From Limnohabitans sp. MMS-10A-178 (lineage in GTDB: Bacteria; Pseudomonadota; Gammaproteobacteria; Burkholderiales; Burkholderiaceae_C), in the NCBI RefSeq assembly GCF_003063375.1, contig NZ_NERY01000001.1:992001-1056000 (forward strand): a stretch of 64,000 nucleotides of DNA. Reading direction: 5' to 3'. Of the stretch, positions 26,550 to 35,252 are shown piece after piece; the first letter of the stretch is position 1; every line of letters starts with the position of its first letter. The position numbers were made by a program, and so were the translations under genes. The notes beneath the pieces were generated by a model. It had not been told where the DNA came from. It worked only from the letters and a program-made list of their open reading frames with translations, and made no database searches.

Positions 26550-27200
26550 TTAACGCTTTGCAGGCGCCGACAATCGCCGCAAATCTTCTTCCGACAGCAA
26601 CTCGAAAACTCTAACCACTTTCTCTAAACCAGAAACCTGGCTGGTGCTTACCAAATCTGTGACGCGCTTGGCTTCTTGTTCGGTCAGACGACCCATCAAA
26701 TAAACGATGCCACGCTCCACCACGATGTAAACAGCTGACGAGTGGACGTCCTTGGCTTGAATCAATAGACTCCTGATCTGCCCATTGATCACGCTGTCTT
26801 TTGCGCGTTGTGTCAATGAACTTACGGGACCAATAGATAGGTCATTGACCACCGATTTAACATTGTCTTGACTTTTTACGAAGCGCTCGACCAATGCTTT
26901 TTCCGATTCATTGCCGACTTCGCCTGTTAAAAGTACCATTCTGTTGTAACTGTGCACGCGGACATTGGTATTTTTAGACAAGATATTTCTCAAACCAGAT
27001 GCAGATCGAAGCTCAATGGCCTCATCCTCTATTTGGATGCCGGCTGTCCTTCTGTCTATAACGGCTTTGCCAGCCAATGCAACGCCACCAAGTACCATGG
27101 GTGCACATGCAGAAAGTTGAAACGATGCCAGTAGGCAAAATACGCAGACAAATCTTGTCGAACAAAAAATGTTGATCAATGTTGAGGCATATTTTTTCAT
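26550..27200 (-). CDS. BON-domain lipoprotein (DolP/YraP-like)
   Basis: 216 residues. Signal peptide with a lipobox around C32 (QLSAC), then two BON domains at about residues 60-125 and 130-200 (VRVHSYNRMVLLTGEVGNE and VYIVVERGIVYLMGRLTE). BON lipoproteins such as DolP sit at the inner leaflet of the outer membrane and support envelope integrity. It follows the TRAP permease gene by 22 bases on the same strand and may be read through from it, although its usual partners elsewhere are unrelated. Confidence 0.8.
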   Translation of the reverse strand: MKKYASTLINIFCSTRFVCVFCLLASFQLSACAPMVLGGVALAGKAVIDRRTAGIQIEDEAIELRSASGLRNILSKNTNVRVHSYNRMVLLTGEVGNESEKALVERFVKSQDNVKSVVNDLSIGPVSSLTQRAKDSVINGQIRSLLIQAKDVHSSAVYIVVERGIVYLMGRLTEQEAKRVTDLVSTSQVSGLEKVVRVFELLSEEDLRRLSAPAKR

Positions 27201-27221
27201 GACGTATAAGCTGTGACTGTT

Positions 27222-29078
27222 TTAAATTTTAGGAAATACCAAATCAGGCAAGGCCATCACCCAAATTGGGAACCAAGAAATAATAACGGTACCTATGAAA
27301 ATTGCCAGAAGAGCAGGCAATACCGATTGCATGACTTCCTTCAAACTTTTCTTGAAAACGGCACTTGCAAAATAGATATTCATGCCAGCAGGAGGACACA
27401 GAAATCCCATTTCTAGATTTGCAAGAAAAATAATGCCAAAGTGAATTGGGTCAATGCCATAACTCATGGCCAAAGGAAGCAGCAGGGGTACCAAGACGAT
27501 GATGGCTGCATAAATTTCCATCAGTGCGCCCGCAAAAAACAAAAAGATGTTCAATGCCAATAAAAAAACGTATTTGTTTTGGGTAATGCCTTGCACCCAT
27601 TCGGATGCCATGTCTGGCACGCCAACATCAATCAAGTAGTTGGTTAATCCAAGTGCCATGCCCATAATAAGCAGAATGCCGCCAATGATTTGGGCTGACT
27701 GAACCAAACAATGGATGAACGTTTGCGAACTCAATTCACGGTGTACGCCCCACTGCGTCACAAGCGCATAAACGACAGTCATGGCAGCGCCTTCGGTGGG
27801 CGTGGCCAGCCCTGATATGAGAGAGCCAACCGCAACCAAGGGTGCAAGCAACTCCCATTTGGCGTTCCAAAGAGCTTGCTTCAAAGGGATGGCTTCAAAT
27901 GTCTGAGAAGGGAAGTTGTTAAATATTCTCTGTGAAACTATTGATCGGCCTGTGCCTCGCAAAAATCCACCAAAGACCACCAAGCACACAATCATCAAAA
28001 CTGCAGGAACCAATCCTGCGACAAACATGGTATTGATTGGAACGCGGGCCATGATGGCATACATGATGAGAGGCACTGAAGGTGCCAACAGAACACCCAA
28101 AGAACTGGCGCTGGTAATCAAACCAATTGATTTAGATTCCGGATAGCCTACTTTCAAAAGCAAAGGAAGCATCAATCCGCCAAGGGCAAGGATGGTGACG
28201 CCACTACCCCCTGTTAGCGCGGTAAAGCAGCTGCACAAACAAGCAACAGCAAAGATACTGCCGCGTTGCCCTGAACCAAAAAATGCAGTGAACAATTGGC
28301 TTAGTCTTTGGGCGGCCTGTGTGTTGGCAAAAATCAATCCAGCCAGCGTGAAAAGGGGCAGTGCGGGAAGCGACGGATTGACCGTTATTTGGTAGTGCGA
28401 AAGAGACAATGAGGCCAATGGAATGTTTTCTGAGGAAAACAAAATCCAGGATAGTCCGGCCAGTACCAAGAAAACCGGTCCTCCCAAAATCAACAAGCAA
28501 AGCAAGAAAAAACTGGCCAAAGTGCTAGAGATGGTGGCGTCTATCAGCCACGCATTAACCGGTACCACCATGAACCAAACAGCCAGCATGCCCGCCCATT
28601 GAATCAACCAATGGTCATGCCACTTTTGGCCCAATTGAATGGCAAGTGTGCAAAACCCTAGGGGAAGAGCACATAAAAACACCCAGGTGGGCACGCCATA
28701 AGCAATGACTTGACCAGATTCAATTTCTGACATCACCAAATCATGGCTGCCCAGCGCTAGAACACCACACAAAAGGCTTGAAGATAAAAAGACAAATGCG
28801 CGCGCTATTTTTTTCGAAAGGGGGCTGTGAAATTCTTTCCAAAGAGATCCCAAACTTGTCAGATGTCCCGTTCGTTCAGCGTACACAGCACCTGCCAACG
28901 AGAAAAGCAATCCTAAGTGTTGAACCACGACAGGCGCATTTTCAATACCGCTGCCTTGAATAGGGCGCAATAGCACTTCTATGAATGGAATCAACACCAT
29001 GCCCAACAAAGCCGCTGCGGCAATGCTTGAATCCCAAGCCCTTAGCCTAGCCATGGCACGATCCAAAAATTGCATCAT
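27222..29078 (-). CDS. TRAP transporter permease, fused small and large subunits (DctQ-DctM)
   Basis: 618 residues. The N-terminal about 190 residues, with four hydrophobic helices, are the Q subunit. The remainder is the M subunit with 10-12 helices; ALTGGSGVTILALGG, GLITSASSLGVLLAPSVPLIMYA and LATPTEGAAMTVVYA are typical M motifs. It imports a solute with Na+ or H+ using the periplasmic binding protein encoded just upstream. ATGA overlap with that gene. Fused QM permeases are known. The solute is unknown; the neighbours suggest a compound that also needs TonB to cross the outer membrane. Confidence 0.9.
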   Translation of the reverse strand: MMQFLDRAMARLRAWDSSIAAAALLGMVLIPFIEVLLRPIQGSGIENAPVVVQHLGLLFSLAGAVYAERTGHLTSLGSLWKEFHSPLSKKIARAFVFLSSSLLCGVLALGSHDLVMSEIESGQVIAYGVPTWVFLCALPLGFCTLAIQLGQKWHDHWLIQWAGMLAVWFMVVPVNAWLIDATISSTLASFFLLCLLILGGPVFLVLAGLSWILFSSENIPLASLSLSHYQITVNPSLPALPLFTLAGLIFANTQAAQRLSQLFTAFFGSGQRGSIFAVACLCSCFTALTGGSGVTILALGGLMLPLLLKVGYPESKSIGLITSASSLGVLLAPSVPLIMYAIMARVPINTMFVAGLVPAVLMIVCLVVFGGFLRGTGRSIVSQRIFNNFPSQTFEAIPLKQALWNAKWELLAPLVAVGSLISGLATPTEGAAMTVVYALVTQWGVHRELSSQTFIHCLVQSAQIIGGILLIMGMALGLTNYLIDVGVPDMASEWVQGITQNKYVFLLALNIFLFFAGALMEIYAAIIVLVPLLLPLAMSYGIDPIHFGIIFLANLEMGFLCPPAGMNIYFASAVFKKSLKEVMQSVLPALLAIFIGTVIISWFPIWVMALPDLVFPKI

Positions 29079-30100
29079 GGTGTTTTTTGACTTCGGAAAG
29101 TCTTCAAGTGCATGAAGACTTCATCAAAGGTATCAGCAGGAACCATTTTTCCGCGAATGCGCGGGTAAAGCGACTCGCTGAGGTTCTGCCATTCCTTCAT
29201 TTGCGCTGCATTGGGCTTGTTGACCTGAAGTCCGCGCTTCTTCATGGCATCAACGGCTTCTTCAACTTCTTTGCGTGCTTGCATCCGAATGACCACGCCA
29301 GCTTTGTCGGATGAGCTTTTCAATGCACGTTGCATTTCTGGCGTCATGTCGTCCCAAGATTTTTTAGTGATCACAAAGGCGCCGACGATAGGCGCCCAAT
29401 TGATCTCAAGCATGTGTTGAGCAGAGTTAAAGATTTGTGATGCCAAAGCAAAGTAGGGCGTAGAAGGGACAACGTTGATCATGCCCGTCTGAATAGATGG
29501 CAAGATGTCTGTTGGCTCCAATGGCACTGGTGTGTAGCCAAGACTTTTCATGATTTCTTGTTGTTCTGCTTCGGCACCCCAAGCAAAAAACTTCATCTTC
29601 TTGTAATCATCAGGGCTGAAAGCCGCTTGTTTAGAAAAAAAGCGCACCCATCCAGCATCTCCCCAGGCCAAAACAACATAGCCTTTCTCCAAAAACTTCT
29701 TTTCCATGTTGGGGCGCATTTTTTCGCGCACATAGTCCAACTCTTCCCAGGAGCGAAATGCCAGTGGTAAATTTTGCAACGCAGCAATCGAAGGTTCAAT
29801 TTCACGCAGGCCCACCACAGACAGCAAGGCTGCTTGTAACTGCCCAATTCGCATTCTGCGAACCATTTCAGCTTCGCCACCTTGGCTACCGTCTGTGAAT
29901 ACGTTGAAGCGCGATGGCCCAGACTGACTTTTCTTCCAAGATTCACCAATTTCCATCAACTGTCGGTGATAAAGAGAATTTTTTGGAACCAGTGAGCCAA
30001 TTTTCAATTGTGGATCGGCAGCGAGTGATGCCAAGGGTGAGAGTGCTGTCAGTGAGAGGGCCAAGGAGATGGCTTTGCGCCTTTTGATCATGGAACTCAT
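29075..30100 (-). CDS. TRAP transporter substrate-binding protein (DctP family)
   Basis: 341 residues with a Sec signal peptide (about 1-28, ending LASLAAD). The mature part has the DctP pattern: LKIGSLVPKNSLYHRQ, GGEAEMVRRMRIGQLQAA, and a ligand-carboxylate arginine region near EPTDILPSIQTGMINVV. It delivers substrate to the fused QM permease. Lies 15 bases after the TatT-like gene. Some members of this group bind solutes other than C4 acids, and nothing in the sequence fixes the ligand. Confidence 0.88.
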   Translation of the reverse strand: MSSMIKRRKAISLALSLTALSPLASLAADPQLKIGSLVPKNSLYHRQLMEIGESWKKSQSGPSRFNVFTDGSQGGEAEMVRRMRIGQLQAALLSVVGLREIEPSIAALQNLPLAFRSWEELDYVREKMRPNMEKKFLEKGYVVLAWGDAGWVRFFSKQAAFSPDDYKKMKFFAWGAEAEQQEIMKSLGYTPVPLEPTDILPSIQTGMINVVPSTPYFALASQIFNSAQHMLEINWAPIVGAFVITKKSWDDMTPEMQRALKSSSDKAGVVIRMQARKEVEEAVDAMKKRGLQVNKPNAAQMKEWQNLSESLYPRIRGKMVPADTFDEVFMHLKTFRSQKTP

Positions 30101-30115
30101 GGTGAATGTGATGTA

Positions 30116-31009
30116 TTAAAAAAGATTGTCGACGTTGTCTAAAAGCCACTTGGCTCTGCGCCGCATGACGGTGTTGGTCAAATCAGTTTGCTTTGCAGAA
30201 ACATCAATCGCCTGCTGCAGCAGCAATATAAAAGCTTCTTTTTTTCGTGTTGCAACAGCCCAGTTTTCGGCCTTGGAAACCATGGGTGAAATTTGATCTG
30301 AGCGCCATTGAATGCTGAGATCAAAATATTTTTCAGCAACTTCAGGTTTGCCATTGGGTTTTGCCAATTCAAGCGTCCCCATCATGCTGGCCAAAGCACC
30401 TTTGTCGAACTGAGGTTGGGACTGCCATGCCAGTTCAGCCAATCTGATGACCTGTGGTAGGTCGGCCACCAAATCTGGCGAGTCCTTGGACAGTGAAATA
30501 GCGCCTGCCCATGATGTCATGACCCAGTAAGCAAGGCCAACGTGTTCACTGGCCAGTTTTTGCACTTTACCAGTTGATTCACGCTGAAGTTGCACTTCCA
30601 GTGTTGGGTACTTGGAGCGAAGGGTTCTCCAGCCAATGTTTTTGGCCCGCATCAGCATCTTGGCAGCGCGTGTTCTTAAGTGGGTGGCTTTCTGAATGCT
30701 GTCAGATTCAACGCGATCTGCTTCGTCCATGAGAAAAACAAAAGCGTATTGTGTAAAACCGCGAGTGACAGATTCGGCTAGCTTGACGTGTTCAGGAATT
30801 TCATCCAGCAGCGATTCAGAAATTTTTAAGTGGTAGGCACTTGCGTGCATGAGCAACTCAAGATCGTCGTCTGCTGAACTTGTTTCTTTAGACAGTACAT
30901 CGCCTGCATTTCGCAGCAAATGTTGCTGTACAGAACATGCTGATAAGAAAAAGATTGAAAAAGTGCCAGCCAGAAGAAAAAGACAAAGTCTCAAATATCG
31001 TTTCATCAA
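30116..31009 (-). CDS. TatT-like TRAP-associated TPR lipoprotein
   Basis: 297 residues. Signal peptide with lipobox LSAC (C25), then an all-helical protein (HASAYHLKISESLLDEIPEH, LAYWVMTSWAGAISLSKD, LAELAWQSQ, GTLELAKPNGKPEVAEKYFD) with the spacing of TPR-like helices. The fit is to the TatT family first described in Treponema, a lipoprotein that assembles with the TRAP binding protein. Located exactly between ExbB and the TRAP binding protein. Function beyond that association is not established. Confidence 0.75.
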   Translation of the reverse strand: MMKRYLRLCLFLLAGTFSIFFLSACSVQQHLLRNAGDVLSKETSSADDDLELLMHASAYHLKISESLLDEIPEHVKLAESVTRGFTQYAFVFLMDEADRVESDSIQKATHLRTRAAKMLMRAKNIGWRTLRSKYPTLEVQLQRESTGKVQKLASEHVGLAYWVMTSWAGAISLSKDSPDLVADLPQVIRLAELAWQSQPQFDKGALASMMGTLELAKPNGKPEVAEKYFDLSIQWRSDQISPMVSKAENWAVATRKKEAFILLLQQAIDVSAKQTDLTNTVMRRRAKWLLDNVDNLF

Positions 31010-31027
31010 ACTGGCACCTCTTGCACG

Positions 31028-31600
31028 TCAAGTGTTTTGATAGGACATTTGAAGCAATGCCAATTTGGTTTCATCGCCAAGTCGTTCAACCTTGGCTAAA
31101 AATGCGTTGTACACAATCAGGCAAATCAGTGCTGTGCCAATGCCAATGGCAGTGGCAAGCAAAGCGGTCCCGATGCCTGCACTCACGCCTTGTGGATCTG
31201 AAATGCCAGATTTAGCCAGTGCAGTGAAGGTGTCGAAAATTCCCAAAATGGTGCCAAGCAGACCCAATAAGGGCGCAGCAGTGACAATGGTATCCAACAC
31301 CCAAAGGTGTTGATTCAATTGATGCTGAACTCGAATGAAGGCCTGCTCTGCCACATCGTCTGCCACCTTTTGACTGGCAGATGGTTGCAATCCATTGACG
31401 AAAGCATGCGCAACGACCTCGCCTACATCGCCTGATTTAAATTCAGGCAATGCAGACTTGGTGTTGAGAGCTTGCAATAGACTTTTAATTTGCCGATTAG
31501 CGTGCGTGTAAAAAATAGTGCGTTCTATGGCCAAAAAAACAGCCAATCCCAACGCAAAATAAAGAAGATACAAAGACGCATCGTGCAAAAAAATCATCAT
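31028..31600 (-). CDS. exbB: ExbB/TolQ-family proton-channel protein
   Basis: 190 residues with three membrane helices: near residues 5-25, and the family pair around TIVTAAPLLGLLGTILGIFDTF (about 102-123) and GIGTALLATAIGIGTALICLIVYNAF (about 140-165). It energises TonB together with ExbD using the proton gradient. It is separated from exbD and tonB by the receptor gene, but all are on one strand with gaps of 22 bases or less. A shorter-than-usual ExbB, as in dedicated TonB systems. Confidence 0.88.
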   Translation of the reverse strand: MMIFLHDASLYLLYFALGLAVFLAIERTIFYTHANRQIKSLLQALNTKSALPEFKSGDVGEVVAHAFVNGLQPSASQKVADDVAEQAFIRVQHQLNQHLWVLDTIVTAAPLLGLLGTILGIFDTFTALAKSGISDPQGVSAGIGTALLATAIGIGTALICLIVYNAFLAKVERLGDETKLALLQMSYQNT

Positions 31601-31610
31601 GCTGAATGCC

Positions 31611-33986
31611 TTAGAAGTCGGAACGCAAAGTTACGCTTGCAAAACGAGGCGCACCAATGAAGTAGCTTGGATTCGAACCTGCCAATGTTCCCAAAGGCAA
31701 GGCACGCGCAGTAAAGCTAGAGCCACTGGGCGAGTTGATGCGTTTGTATTCGGTATTGGCTATGTTGTCGATATTCAAGCGAATTTCAGGTGATTTGAAG
31801 AACGCTGTGCCGGGCAATTTGTAACCGGTAGACAAATTCCACACGGTGTAGGCATCCATCGACTGGTCGTTGACCAAAGTAGAGAACGCTTTGCCTGTGT
31901 GCTTGGCTGTCAACAGACCGAACAACGGACCTTGTTTGTAGCTCAACGCCAACGCTGCCATGACTTTGGGTGTGTCAGGCATTTGTTTGCCTGCAGTGGC
32001 TTCGGTCAATGTGGCGTTGACTTTGATGTCATCTTTCATTTGGCTTTGTGTATAAGTCAATGAGCCGTAGACAGAGAAATTGGGGTTGATTTTTTGACCC
32101 AACTCAAGTTCTGCGCCTTTCATGGTCACTTTACCCACGTTGTAATCCAGCGAGGTCAAGCTAACAGGATCCCAAGAGGAGGCAATGCGATCCTTGAAGT
32201 TAACCACGAACAAAGAACCTGAGAAAGTGGTGTCTTTGTTTTGTAAGCGATATCCGTAGTCGAAATTGGTGGAAGTTTCGATGCCGACCACAGGATTGCG
32301 CATGGTGGCGCCGGTGAGTGAACCATTGACCACTGTGCCGCCTGTTAACAGGTTTGAAAGTACGAAGTTAGAGGGTGCGCGGAAATTCTCAGCAACGTTG
32401 AAGAAAATTGAACTTTGTGAGTCTAAGTTTAGTTTGGCGCCCAAGCTTGGCAAGACTTTGCTGTATTTGCGCTTGATTTGGTAATCAAGATCTGCGCGAC
32501 CTGCACCAAATGTTCCCGCGTTGGCATAGTTGGTGAAGTCGCGGTCAATGGCAGAATTGCGCAAACCCAGTTGCAAAGACATTTTGTCTTGCATCAAAGA
32601 AATACTGTCTTGTACGTACAGGGAAGTGCCAGTGCTGATTGTTTTCCAATCGCGTGCTTGATAGGGGTTACCGTCAGTACGCAGCAAATAAGCGGCAGTG
32701 TTGTCAAGCCACAAGTTAGATGGGTTTCCAGCATTGTCAAATGTCACGCGAGGGCCTGTTTGGCGATGAACGGCACGCTCTGTCCAGTAGCCAACATTGA
32801 TGTTGTGATTTGCAATGCGGTAGTTTGCTTTGAAGGTGACACCAGGGCGATTGGTTTCGGTCAAGCTGCTGCCGTAGGTCATCACTCTGTCTAGCGTATC
32901 GCCATCGCCATTGATGTCTTTCACGCGGGTGGCCATGGTGCCAGTTCCACCTTCGCTCAGAAGCTGAAGCTGGCTACCGCCGGTGCCGTAGCCATACCAG
33001 AAGTAAGGCTCTGCGCTCACGGTCAAGTCCTTATTGACTTTGAACTCGGCTTTGCTTGTGAACAAATAGTTGCGAAATGGGTTGATGTTGAATTTGTAGA
33101 AGCCGTCAGCGGGTGATGTTTCAAGTTGAGCGGTTCCAGCAACGGGTGTGAGGTGCTGGGGGGGCACGTTGCTGAAATCAAAGTTGCGTCCGAATTGTGC
33201 AATTTGAGCGTTAGTCAACGTACGGATGTTGTTGTTGATGGCATTGTTGTAAAGCAAAGTTGCACTCAAGAAAACATCAGCAGAGGGTCTGACTTCGGCT
33301 GCGATATCAATGTGTTCACGGTCTGCGCCACCTGGACCTTTGAATTTGTTGGCAGATGTTTTGGAGTAAGAGACAAATGCTTTAGCACCGCTTGGACCAA
33401 ACTTGCCAGTGTCTAGCCGTGCATATGTGCGTTGATAGTTCAACTGGCCAAAAGAAATCGCACCACGCATGCCAAATTTGTCGCTGGGTGCGCATGTGAC
33501 CATGCCCAAGTTGCCACCAGATGCGCCAACATGAGGTGCATCGGTGTCGGTGGAACCTTGTGTTAAAAATACTTCGCACAAGTTTTCAGTGTCTGTGTAT
33601 TCTTGTGGATAAACCGCAAAGTTGCCTGAGTCGTTCACGGGTGCGCCATTGATGGTGAGACCCATTTGGTCACCAGCAAAGCCGCGAACTCTAATACCGC
33701 CGCCAAATAAGCCAGTGGCATCGTAGCTGAAGGTGTTCACGCCTGGCAGCAAGTCAATCGCTTGGAATGCATTGGTTGATGGATTTAGTTTGTCCAAAAA
33801 AGCACGGTTCACAGCGCTTCTTGTCTTGGGAGAATCTTCTTGTGCAATCAAGCCGGTATCAGTGGCGCCAGGCTGCCCCTCTACATTGATTTTGCCCACA
33901 TCGGTGGCTTGCTGAGCCATCAGAAGTGGGGCGGAAAATGCCAAGCTGATTAAAACAGCAAGTCGAGTTGGTTTTAATTTTTTCAT
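31611..33986 (-). CDS. TonB-dependent outer-membrane receptor
   Basis: 791 residues. Signal peptide to about residue 24, a plug domain at about 50-165 (TNAFQAIDLLPGVN, GGGIRVRGFAGDQMGLTING), then a 22-strand barrel ending in phenylalanine (VTLRSDF). Barrel segments include SSIFFNVAENFRAPS and NFDYGYRLQNKDTTF. Strong AGGAG 5 bases before ATG 33986. It probably binds the solute later taken up by the TRAP transporter. No siderophore or B12 gene is nearby; the ligand cannot be read from sequence. Confidence 0.92.
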   Translation of the reverse strand: MKKLKPTRLAVLISLAFSAPLLMAQQATDVGKINVEGQPGATDTGLIAQEDSPKTRSAVNRAFLDKLNPSTNAFQAIDLLPGVNTFSYDATGLFGGGIRVRGFAGDQMGLTINGAPVNDSGNFAVYPQEYTDTENLCEVFLTQGSTDTDAPHVGASGGNLGMVTCAPSDKFGMRGAISFGQLNYQRTYARLDTGKFGPSGAKAFVSYSKTSANKFKGPGGADREHIDIAAEVRPSADVFLSATLLYNNAINNNIRTLTNAQIAQFGRNFDFSNVPPQHLTPVAGTAQLETSPADGFYKFNINPFRNYLFTSKAEFKVNKDLTVSAEPYFWYGYGTGGSQLQLLSEGGTGTMATRVKDINGDGDTLDRVMTYGSSLTETNRPGVTFKANYRIANHNINVGYWTERAVHRQTGPRVTFDNAGNPSNLWLDNTAAYLLRTDGNPYQARDWKTISTGTSLYVQDSISLMQDKMSLQLGLRNSAIDRDFTNYANAGTFGAGRADLDYQIKRKYSKVLPSLGAKLNLDSQSSIFFNVAENFRAPSNFVLSNLLTGGTVVNGSLTGATMRNPVVGIETSTNFDYGYRLQNKDTTFSGSLFVVNFKDRIASSWDPVSLTSLDYNVGKVTMKGAELELGQKINPNFSVYGSLTYTQSQMKDDIKVNATLTEATAGKQMPDTPKVMAALALSYKQGPLFGLLTAKHTGKAFSTLVNDQSMDAYTVWNLSTGYKLPGTAFFKSPEIRLNIDNIANTEYKRINSPSGSSFTARALPLGTLAGSNPSYFIGAPRFASVTLRSDF

Positions 33987-34007
33987 AAATACTCCTGAGA
34001 TAAAAGA

Positions 34008-34760
34008 TCAATTGAGGGGAACAAAATCGAGGGAAACAGTAAATTTGTGCTGAGATTGCGAGGGCCAAGTGCCGTCTGGCCATGGTGCGTAGTTGGTGCG
34101 CCTCACAGTCGCCAAGGCTGCGTTGTCCAAAATAATGGAGTTGCTAGACTCTTCGACGGTTGCCTCTACCAAGCTGCCGTTGCGCGCTAGAACAAAAGCA
34201 ATCTTGACTTTGCCTGCAGGCCTTTGCAAACTGGCTTCTCGGCCTGTTGGGTAGCGTTTGTTGGCGTTCAATGTGCTTCTGACGCTGGCGATGTAATTGT
34301 TTTCCAAGCTCAAAGATGCCGATACTTGTGGTGCAACAGGCTTGGGGATTTCTGGAACAGCTTGCGCTGTTGGCGCCAAAGGTGTCACTGTGGCTAAAGG
34401 TGCCAATGCTGGTGTAGGGGCAGTTTGCGCAACAGGTGCCGGGGTTTGGGGAAGGGCTGCCCGAGGTGATTCTGCAGGTGCCATCACCTCTTGCTTGATT
34501 TCTTGTCGGGGTGTCGGTGTCGGGTTTGGCGCTGGTAAAGTATTTTTTGGCTTTGCTTCTGGACGAACTTCCGGTGGTTTCGGCTTTTCAAAAAGGGGTT
34601 CAATCAATGTCGTGGTCAATTCCATGACTTCTTGTGCCACCATCTCAGCAGGACCCTTGAAAGACTGGGCCATAGAAAAAATCAATGCCACCAAGCAAGT
34701 AGAAAAAATGGCAGACAGCGTGTGCCGTTCTTGATTGATCGCATCCAAGTTCAGAGTCAT
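34008..34760 (-). CDS. tonB: TonB protein
   Basis: 250 residues. N-terminal membrane anchor (about 14-33), a long Pro/Ala/Lys-rich periplasmic linker (about 60-145), and a C-terminal TonB domain at about 150-250 containing RYPTGREASLQRPAGKVKI and VEATVEESSNSIILDNAAL. It transmits energy from ExbBD to the receptor encoded directly downstream. ATG overlaps the exbD stop as ATGA. The cluster carries its own full energising set. Confidence 0.88.
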   Translation of the reverse strand: MTLNLDAINQERHTLSAIFSTCLVALIFSMAQSFKGPAEMVAQEVMELTTTLIEPLFEKPKPPEVRPEAKPKNTLPAPNPTPTPRQEIKQEVMAPAESPRAALPQTPAPVAQTAPTPALAPLATVTPLAPTAQAVPEIPKPVAPQVSASLSLENNYIASVRSTLNANKRYPTGREASLQRPAGKVKIAFVLARNGSLVEATVEESSNSIILDNAALATVRRTNYAPWPDGTWPSQSQHKFTVSLDFVPLN

Positions 34761-35170
34761 TTGCGCTCTCGTGCTGCCAAAGAAACCTTGCCTATTCCAG
34801 ATTTCTTGATTTCGTCCATCACGTCAACCAAGGTTTGTACTTCTGCGCCCTTGTCGCTGTTGACGATGACTGCAATTTGATCTGCTTGACCAGCTTTATT
34901 TTTGACCGCAGTGGTCAGGTTTTCCAGCGCAACATCTTTGCCGTCCACTTGAATAACATTCTCTTTGCCCAAAGTGACAACCACCTGAACATCTGGGGTC
35001 TTCAGTTGTTGAACTTGCGACGAATTGGGCTGTTGCGTTTTAATGCCAAGAGAAGGAATAACGTTGACACTGATCAGCACGAAGAAAACCAATAAAAACA
35101 TCATCACATCGATCATGGGAATGATCTCGATGCGAGCTTTTTTTCTTTGTGTTTGCTGCCATTGGCGCAT
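34757..35170 (-). CDS. exbD: ExbD/TolR-family protein
   Basis: 137 residues. Basic N-terminus, one membrane helix at about 16-38 with the proton-carrying aspartate in PMIDVMMFLLVFF (D21), and a periplasmic domain with VVVTLGKENVIQVDGK and ADQIAVIVNSDKGA. First gene of the leftward exbD-tonB-receptor-exbB-tatT-dctP-dctQM run. A short gap (82 bases) with an inverted repeat separates it from the 5'-nucleotidase gene upstream. Confidence 0.88.
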   Translation of the reverse strand: MRQWQQTQRKKARIEIIPMIDVMMFLLVFFVLISVNVIPSLGIKTQQPNSSQVQQLKTPDVQVVVTLGKENVIQVDGKDVALENLTTAVKNKAGQADQIAVIVNSDKGAEVQTLVDVMDEIKKSGIGKVSLAARERK

Positions 35171-35217
35171 GAGGCTTCACCGCTGGTTGATCAACGTAGA
35201 AGCTTAATTTGGGAGTG

Positions 35218-35241
35218 TGACAACTGTGTTACCAGTTGTCA
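35218..35241. promoter_or_regulatory. Inverted repeat upstream of exbD operon
   Basis: TGACAACTG and CAGTTGTCA form perfect 9-base arms around a 6-base loop. It lies between the 5'-nucleotidase stop and the exbD start. No run of T follows on either strand, so a simple intrinsic terminator is unlikely; an operator or a processing hairpin is possible. One TTGTCAC half-site is present, but no second site on an 11-base step, so it does not qualify as a Pho box. Confidence 0.35.
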
Positions 35242-35252
35242 TGTGTGCCAAT

